From positions 1 through 48,953 of the forward strand of contig NZ_AUHM01000042.1 in assembly GCF_000423185.1 (NCBI RefSeq): a stretch of 48,953 bases of DNA, read 5' to 3'. This DNA is from Inquilinus limosus DSM 16000. GTDB lineage: Bacteria > Pseudomonadota > Alphaproteobacteria > DSM-16000 > Inquilinaceae. This document shows positions 1-9,000 of the stretch, one piece after another; position 1 is the stretch's first letter; each line of letters begins with the position of its first letter. The translations under genes and the position numbers were made by a program. The notes under the pieces are model-generated. The model ran no database searches and was not told the origin of the DNA. It worked only from the letters and a program-made list of their open reading frames with translations.

Positions 1-95
1 ATATCGGTGGTGTTGGCCGTGACCTGCTGGTTCGTCGCGTAGAGCTGGCTGCCGTTCACCGCGTCGGTCGAGGTGTCGGAGAGCCGCCCGGCCGC
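1..95 (-). repeat. 95-bp intragenic repeat, identical copy at 2401-2495
   Basis: Positions 1-95 equal 2401-2495 exactly (offset 2400 bp, 800 codons). Similarity continues to about position 180. The repeat probably extends to the left outside the window. Confidence 0.88.
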
Positions 96-3000
96 GACGT
101 TGGTGATGGTCCGCTCGGCCCCCGCCGACCCCACGCTGACCGTCGAGGTCGGGTTGGCGCCGGCGAAGGTGTAGGCCGTGCCGCCGATGGTCGCGCCGGC
201 TGTGCCGACCGCCGCCGCGGTCGTGCTGCCCGAGCCGAGGGCGACATCGCCGGCATTGGCCCCGGCGGTCGCGCCGTGGCCGACCGCGACGCCGTCCTGC
301 ACCGAGGCCATCGCTTCCGGACCGGCCGCAGTGCTGTCCGTGCCCGTCGCCTGGCTGTCCGCCAGGGTCGAGTTGGCATGGAAGTACTTGATGCCGGCGC
401 CGTTGTTGATGTTGTCGACCTTGGTGTTCAGCGTGTCGACCGAGGTGTTGGTGGCGAAGAGCTGGCTGCCGTTCACCGCGTCGGTCGAGGTTTCCGAGAG
501 GCGGCCCGCCGCGACATTGGTGATGGTTCGCTCGGCACCGGCGCTGCCGACGCTGACCGTGCTGGTCGGGGTGGTACCGGCGAAACTGTAGGCCGTGCCG
601 GCGATCGTCGCGCCCGCCGTCCCGACCGCCGCCGCGGTCACCGAGCCGGAGCCCAGGGCGACATCGCCCGAGCTCACGGCCGCTGTCGCACCGTCGCCCA
701 GAGCGACATTGCCCGCCAAGCCGACGGTCCCGGCGATTGAGCCGTTGCCCAGCGCCACTGAGCCCTGGCCGATCGCCCTGTTGCCGTTGCCGATCGCGAC
801 CGCGCCATTGGCTTGGTTGGTGTCGTCGGCGTTCCTGTTGCCGTCGCTGTTGGCGATGTTGTTCGCGCCGCCGGCGAAGGCCCCGGTGCCGCTGGCGTGG
901 CTCAGGTCGCCGATGGCGACGGCGCCGTCGCCGTTCACCGCCTGAAGCTCACCGATCGCGACCGCTCCGGAGCCACCCACCACCTGCGAGTTGTGGCCGA
1001 TCGACACCGATCCCGGGCCGTCTGAAACCGAGGCCAAGTCGCCCAGCGCAACGGTCGAGGCCGCGGTCGCCGATGCACCGTTGCCAATGGCCGTGGCGTT
1101 GGTCGCCGTAGCACCAGCCTGGGTACCCAACGCTATGGAGTTCAGGCCCGACGCGTTGGCGTTCAAACCGATTGCGGTGGACTGCTCTCCCGTTGCGAAG
1201 GCCTGATAGCCCGCAGCGAGTGCGAAATCGGCAGTGGCTTTGGCGCCTGCGCCGACGGCAGTGGCCGCGGCGTTGGTCGCATTGGCCCCGAAACCATATA
1301 CCGTCGCCCAGTCGCCATGGGCCGCCGAGTTCATGCCGACCGCCGTTGCATAGGACCCCGCTGCGTTGGCACTGGCGCCGACCGCGATCGAACCGCCTGA
1401 GGCCCCCGAAGAAACAGCGCTGGTCCCGAGCGCAATGCTATTCTCTGACGCCGCGCTGGCCAAAGTGCCCATCGCTATCGAGCTCTCGCCCGAGGCGTTG
1501 GCGTTCTGGCCAATTGCCGTGGACTGCGGTCCCGCCGCAGCGGCTGTATAACCCATAGCGAGTGCGAAGCCGTCAGTGGCGCTGCTGCCTGTGCCGATCG
1601 CGGTGGCCGTGTCGGTCGCCGCATTGGCCTCGGCACCATATGCCGTCGCCCCATCGCTGGCAGCCTTCGCATTCGCCCCGATCGCGGTTGCACGGAAGCC
1701 GGTCGCATTGGCATTGACGCCGACCGCGATCGAGCCTCCCGACGACCCCGTGGAAACTGCGTTTGTCCCGATAGCGATGTTGTCCGCTGCCGACGCGCTT
1801 GCCTGGAAGCCCAGCGCCGTCGATCGCAGGCCCGAAGCCGAAGCTCCGACGCCGGCCGCCACCGCATTGGTGCCGGTGGCGCCGTCGTTGTCGTAGTTGG
1901 CCCCCTGGGTGCCGCCGTCATTAACGCTGTAGTAGTGCGTCAGCTTGCCGGTCACGTCCGTGATCTGGTTCGCGACGTTGTCGATCGCCTGGTTCGAGGC
2001 GAAGAGCTGCGAGCCGTTCACCGCGTCGGTCGAGGTCTCCGAGAGACGGCCGGCCGCGACGTTGGTGATCGTCCGCTCCGCCCCCGGCGCGCCGACGCTG
2101 ACCGTGCTGGTCGGGTTGGCGCCGGCGAAGGTGTAGGCCGTGCCGGCGATGGTGGTGCCGGCGGTGCCGACCACGGCCGCGGTCGTGCTGCCCGAACCCA
2201 GGGCGACGTCGCCGACATTGACACCCGCCGTCGCCCCGTGGCCGACCGCCACGCCGTCCTGCACCGAGGCCGCCGCCTCCGGACCGGCCGCCGTGCTGTC
2301 CGTGCCCGTCGCCTGGCTGTCGGCCAGGGTCGAGTTGGCATGGAAGTACTTGATGCCGGCGCCGTTGTTGATGTCGCCGATGATGGTGTTGATCGTGTCG
2401 ATATCGGTGGTGTTGGCCGTGACCTGCTGGTTCGTCGCGTAGAGCTGGCTGCCGTTCACCGCGTCGGTCGAGGTGTCGGAGAGCCGCCCGGCCGCCACAT
2501 TGGTGATGGTCCGCTCGGCGCCCGCCGCGCCGATGCTGACCGTCGAGGTCGGGTTGGCGCCGGCGAAGGTGTAGGCCTTGCCGCCGATCGTCGCCCCGCC
2601 GGTGCCGACCGCCACGTCCGTCGTCGAGCCGGAGCCGAGGGCGATGTCGCCTTCATTGTTGGCGACCGCATTCGGGCCGATGGCGACGGAGTCCGTCCCC
2701 AGAGCCTGGGAGTCCGGCTCGGTCGAGTTGGCGTGGAAGTATTTGATGCCCGCGCCGTTGTTGATGTTCTCGACCTTGGTGTTCAGCGTGTCCACCGAGG
2801 TGTTGGTGGCGAAGACCTGCCAGCCGTTCACCGCGTCGGTCGAGGTCTCCGAGAGACGGCCGGCCGCGACGTTGGTGATCGTCCGCTCCGCCCCCGGCGC
2901 GCCGACGCTGACCGTGCTGGTCGGGTTGGCGCCGGCGAAGGTGTAGGCCGTGCCGGCGATGGTGGTGCCGGCGGTGCCGACCGCCACATCCGTCGTGGAG

Positions 3001-6000
3001 CCGGAGCCGAGCGCGATGTCGCCCTCGTTGTTGGCGACCGCGTTCGGGCCGATGGCGACGGAGTCCGTCCCCAGCGCCTGCGAGTCCGGCTCGGTCGAGT
3101 TGGCGTGGAAGTACTTGATCCCCGCGCCGTTGTTGATGTTGGTCACCGTCGTCGTGACCGCATCCACCGCCTGGTTAGTGGCGAAGAGCTGGCTGCCGTT
3201 CACCGCGTCGGTCGAGGTGTCGGAGAGCCGCCCCGCCGCGACGTTGGTGATGGTCCGCTCGGCACCAGCCGACCCGACGCTCACCGTCGAGGTCGGGTTG
3301 GCGCCGGCGAAGGTATAGGCCGTGCCGCCGATCGTCGCGCCGGCCGTGCCGACCGCCGCCGCCGTCGTCGAACCCGAGCCCAGCGCCACGGCGCCGGCAT
3401 TGCCGGCAGTTGCCCCGGCGCCCAGGGCGAGCGCGTCCTCGGCAGTTGCGGTCGCCGTATCGCCGATGGCAACGGCGGAAGGCGCGTTCACCAGCTGCGC
3501 GGCCCAGCCGATGGCGATGCCGTTGATGGAAGCGGCATCGACGGCGGGCCCGGTGTTGGCGCCGATCGCGATGCTGCCGTCGGCCGCAGCGGTGATCTGG
3601 TTGCCGATCGCGGTCGAATTGACGCCGCTCGCCTCGCTCAGATAGCCCAGCGCCGTGCCCTCCAGACCGCTGGCCTTGGACTGATAGCCGATGGCGACCG
3701 CCTGCCCGCCGCTGGCCACGGCATCGATACCCGCTGCCATCGCATTGGCGCCGGTGGCGCCGTCGTTGATGTAGTTCCCGCGGGGCGTGCCGCCGTCGTT
3801 GACGCTGTAGTAGTGCAGCGGCGTGCTGGCCGCGATGGCTTCGATCGCCTGGTTGGTGGCGAAGAGCTGGCTGCCGTTGATCGCATCGGTCGAGTCCAGA
3901 GCGATCCGGCCGGCCGCGACATTGGTGATCGTGCGCTCGGCGCCGGCGCTGCCGACGCTGACCGTGCTGGTCGGGTTGGCGCCGGCGAAGGTGTAGGCGG
4001 TACCGCCGATCTTGGTGCCGGCCGTGCCGACCGCCGCCGCGGTCACCGAGCCCGAGCCCAGCGCCACGTCCCTGGCATTGATGGCCGAGGCCCCGTCGCC
4101 GAAGGCGAGAGAGCCGGCGCCCGCCGCGCTGCTGGCGTTGCCGAGCGCGACCGAGCCCTGGCCCGTCGCCGTGTTGCCGCTGCCCAGCGCCACCGCGCCG
4201 GTGCCGTTGACCGTGTTGTTGGCGCCCATGCCGACCGCGCCGGTGCCGGTCACGGTGTTCGGGTCGCCGATCGCCACCGCGCCATCGCCGGTGGCGACAT
4301 TGCCGGCGCCGATCGAGACCGCCTTGCCGCCCGTGGCCTTGGCGCCGGTGCCGATGGCGACCGCATCGGCGGCGTCGGCGACGGACTGCGTGCCCACCGC
4401 AATCGCGTTTTCGGCGGACGCGTTCGCATTGAAGCCGATCGAGGTCGTCCTGTCGGCGGCGACCCCGATGCCCGCATTGGTGCCGATCGCGACGTTGTCG
4501 TCGCCGGTGACCAGGTTGCCCGCGGAAGCCTTTGCCGTGCCGTCATAGGCGACGGTGCCGTCACCCGAGCCCATGGCGACGTTCCGCGTTCCGGTCACGC
4601 CGGCGCCGGCGCCCCGCATGACGTTGTTGATGCCGCCGCCGAGGGCGACGTTCTGGGCACCGGAGACGAACTGGCCGGCGCCGAGGCCCATGGCGATGGA
4701 GTTGGCGCTGGCGGCCGTCGAGCCGATGCCGGCGCCGTGTCCGATGGAAACCGCCCCGTCGCCGGCGGCAATCGCAGACGTCCCCAGTGCCATGGCACGC
4801 AAGCCCGTGGCGCCATCATTGTTGTAGTTCGCGCCCGGCGTGCCGCCGTCGTTCACGCTGTAGTAGTGGACCGCCGCGCCGGCGATGCTCGACTGCAGCG
4901 CCTGGTTGGTGGCGTAGAGCTGGCTGCCGTTGATCGCGTCGGTCGAGTCCAGGGCGATCCGGCCGGCCGCGACATTGGTGATCGTCCGCTCCGCCCCCGG
5001 CGCGCCGACGCTGACCGTGCTGGTCGCCGCGGTGCCGGCGAAGGTGTAGGTCTTGCTGCCGATCACGGTGCTGGGCGTGTTGACCACCGCCGCCGTCACC
5101 GAGCCCGAGCCCAGCGCCACGGCGCCTGCCTGGCCGGCCGTGGCGCCGTTGCCCAGCGCCGCACTGTTTGCGCCGGCTGCATTCGCCAGGGCGCCGACGG
5201 CGGTTGCGTTGACGCCGGAAGCGTTGGAGCCGTAGCCATAGGCCGAAGCACCGTCCGCGCTGGCATTGGAGATCCGGCCCACGGCGGTCGAGGCCACACC
5301 CGTGGCCCTGGAACTGATGCCCATTGCGACGGTGGACGCGGCGGAAGCGACAGCCGAGTTGCCGATCGCGACGGCGTTCACATCGGACGCGTTGCTCTGG
5401 TAGCCGATCGCCAGCGAGGCTTCGCCGCTGACGGTCGAGTTCAGGCCGATGGCCGTCGAATTGGTGGCGCTGGCAACGCTCTGAGGGCCGATGGCGATGC
5501 TTTCCGAGCCACTGGCGTTGGCGAAAGCGCCCAGTGCGGTGGCGTTCGCTGCGGACGCAACGGCCGCGCGGCCGAAAGCAGACGAGAGGTCACCGGTCGC
5601 ATGGGTGTTGATGCCGACAGCAACGCCCGCATCGCCTTCCGCGGTTGACAACGCGCCGATGGCAATGGCGGAAGTCCCGCTCGCGTTGGTGTTGATGCCG
5701 ATGGCCACCGTGTTGAGGTTACCCGCGGTCGCTCCGGTACCCAACCCGACGGAATTCTGCCCGGCGGCGTTGGAAAGGCGCCCGACGGCGGTCGCACTGG
5801 CGCCGGCGGCGCTGGCCCCGACACCGGCCGCCATGGCATTGACGCCGGTCGCGCCGTTGTTGGTGTAGTTCGGCTGCTGGGTGCCGCCGTCGTTGACGCT
5901 GTAGTAGTGCAGCGGCGTGCTGGCGGCGATGGCCGAGATCGCCTGGTTGGTGGCGAAGAGCTGGCTGCCGTTGATCGCGTCGGTCGAGGTGGCGGAGATC

Positions 6001-9000
6001 CGCCCTGCCGCGACATTGGTGATGGTGCGCTCGGCGCCGGCCGCGCCGACGCTGACCGTCGAGGCCGGAGCCGCGCCGGCGAAATTGTAGGTGGTTCCGC
6101 CGATCACCGCGCTCTTGGTGCCGACCGCCGCCGCGGTCACCGAGCCGGAGCCCAGCGCCACCGCGCCGGCCTGGCCGGCCGTCGCCCCGGTGCCGAGGGC
6201 GAGCGCGTTCGCTGCCGACGCTTTGGCGGTGAAGCCGAGCGCGGCAGCATTGTCTCCACCGCTCGCCACCGCGCCGGTGCCGACCGCCAGGGTATTGTTG
6301 CCGGTCGCGTTGGCTGTGACGCCCGCCGCGAAGGCGTTGGTGCCGTTCGCGACGCTGGCCCGGCCCATGGCGACGGCGCTGGCGCCGGTCGCATTCGAAT
6401 TGAGACCCACGGCAACGCTGCCGTTCGTGCCGCTGGCCGCGGCGTTCGAGCCTATCGCGGTCGCATCGATCCCACTCGCTTTGGCGAGAACGCCGACCGC
6501 AGTGGCGTTCTGCGCCGACGCAGCGGCTGTGTCGCCCACGGCCAGGCCGGAGGGGGCATTCGCGACTCTCGCTCCCCACCCGATGGAAACGCCCTTGAGC
6601 GAATTAGCATCGACCGCAAGCCCATTATTCGCGCTGATGGCGATACTGCCATCAGAGGCCGCGGTGACTTGGTTGCCGAGAGCCGTTGCGTTGACGGCGC
6701 TCGCAGTGGCGGCATAGCCGATTGCGGTGCTCTCCAACGCGCTGGAATTGGACAGGAACCCGACCGCGACGCTCTGCTCGCCGGCGGCATTCGCCTGGAA
6801 ACCCATCGCGACGGATCGCGCGGCAGACTTGGCACCCACCCCTGCCGCAATGGAGTTTACGCCCGTTGCACCGTCGTTGTTGTAGTTCGCCTGCTGGGTC
6901 CCGCCGTCGTTCACGCTGTAGTAGTGGACGGCCGCCCCCGCGATGGTCGCCTGCAGAGCCTGATTGGTGGCGAAGAGCTGACTGCCGTTGATCGCGTCGG
7001 TCGAGTTGAGGGCGATCCGGCCGGCCGCGACATTGGTGATGGTCCGCTCGGCCCCCGCCGATCCGACGCTGACCGTCGAGGTCGGGTTCGCCCCGGCGAA
7101 GGTGTAGGCCTTGCCCCCGATCGTGGTTCCGGCGGTGCCGACCGCCGCCGCGGTCGCCGAGCCCGAGCCCAGCGCCACGTCCCTGGCGTTGACCGCCGAG
7201 GCGCCGTCGCCGAAGGCGAGAGAGCCGGCGCCCGCCGCGCTGCTGGCATTGCCCAGCGCGACCGAGCCCTGGCCGGTCGCGGTGTTGCCGCTGCCCAGCG
7301 CCACCGCGCCGGTGCCGTTGACCGTGTTGTTGGCGCCCAGGCCGACGGCGCCCGTGCCGGTGACCGAGTTCGGGTCGCCGATCGCGACCGCGCCGTCGCC
7401 GTTGACGACCTGGCCCTCGCCGATCGCCACCGCGCCGGCGCCGCCATTCACCTGCGAGTTGTGGCCGATCGCCACCGAGCCCGGGCCGGCCGTCGCCGCC
7501 ACCGTGTTGGTGTCGCCGATGGCCACGGTCGAGGCCGCCGCCGCGCCCGAGTCCTTGCCGATCGCGATGGCGCTGGTCCCCGAGGCCGCGGCGTTGAGCC
7601 CGAGGGCGACCGCATTCTCGGCCGTGGCGCGGGCATTGGGGCCGAGGGCCACGGCATAGTCGGCCGCGGCGTTGGCGATGGTGCCGATGGCGATGGCTTG
7701 GTCGCCCGTCGCAATGGACTGGGAGCCGATGGCGGTGGCGTTGGCCACCGCAGCATTGCTCTGCGTTCCGATCGCCACCGCATTGAGGTCGGCCGCGGTG
7801 GCGCTGGTGCCGACGACGACCGTGTTGATCCCCGAGCCGGTGGAGTGGTTGCCGAACACCATCGCGCCGTCGGCCGAGGCTGTCGCCTCCACGCCGACGG
7901 CGGCCGCGCTGTTGCCGGAGGCCTTGGTGTTGTAGCCGAAGGCCAACGCATCGATGCCGCTGGCATTGGCCTGCCAGCCGACCGCAGTGGAACCGGCGCC
8001 CGCGCTGGCGCTGACGCCGACTGCCGTTGCATTCTCCACGGCATTCGCACCGTTGCCGACGGCGGTCGCATTGACGGCGCTGGCCAGGGTGTTGACGCCG
8101 AGAGCGGTCGTTCCGTCCGCGACGGCGCGGGCGGCCCCGCCCAGGGCGAGGGCATTGACGCCGGTCGCGTTCGAGAAGACGCCGATCGCGATCGCATTCA
8201 GGCCGTTGGTGCCGTTGACGTAGCCGATCGAGATCGAGCCGTTGCCCGTGGCGGTCGTGGCTCTGCCCAGCGCCACGCTGTTCTCGCCATTCGCCAGGGC
8301 GCCGGCGCCCGCCGCCAACGACCCGACGCCGACGGCGCCGTCGTTGTTGTAGTTGGCGCCCGGGGTGCCGGCGTCATTCACGCTGTAGTAGTGGACGGCC
8401 GCGCCGGCGATGGTCGATTCCAGCGCCTTGTTGGTGGCGTAGAGCTGGCTGCCGTTGATCGCGTCGGTCGAGTCGAGCGCGATCCGCCCCGCCGCGACGT
8501 TGGTGATGGTGCGCTCGGCCCCTGCCGCGCCGACGCTGACCGTCGAGGTCGGCGTCCCACCCGCGAAGGTATAGCTCTTGCCGCCGATCACCGTGCTGCC
8601 GGTGCCAACCGCCGCCGCGGTCACCGAGCCCGAGCCCAGCGCCACGGCGCCGGCATTCTGCGCCTTCGCGCCGCTGCCCATCGCAATCGCGTTTTCGGCG
8701 GATGCGCTCGCGTTGAAGCCGATCGACGTCGTCTTGCTGGCGGCGACCCCGATGCCCGCATTGGTGCCGATCGCGATATTGTCGTCGCCCGTGACGTTGT
8801 TGCCGGCGGAGGCCGTCTGGGAGGCGTCATAGGCGACGGTGCCGTCGCCGGACCCCATGGCGATATTCCGCGCCCCGGCCACGCCCGTGCCGGCACCCTT
8901 CATGGCCGCGTTGACGCCGCCGCCGACGGCAACATTCTGGGCACCGGTGACGAATTGGCCGGCTGCGACGCCCATGGCGACGGAGTTGGCGCTGGCGGTG

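Noticed and set aside
1935-5648. Plus-strand open frame of 1237 codons opposite the adhesin, with a similar 1065-codon frame at 5907-9104
   Set aside because: It is the exact codon-for-codon antisense of the adhesin frame. It stays open because the adhesin rarely uses TTA, CTA or TCA codons. Its Arg/Gly/Ala/Asp-rich, repetitive translation mirrors the head repeats and has no recognisable domain.
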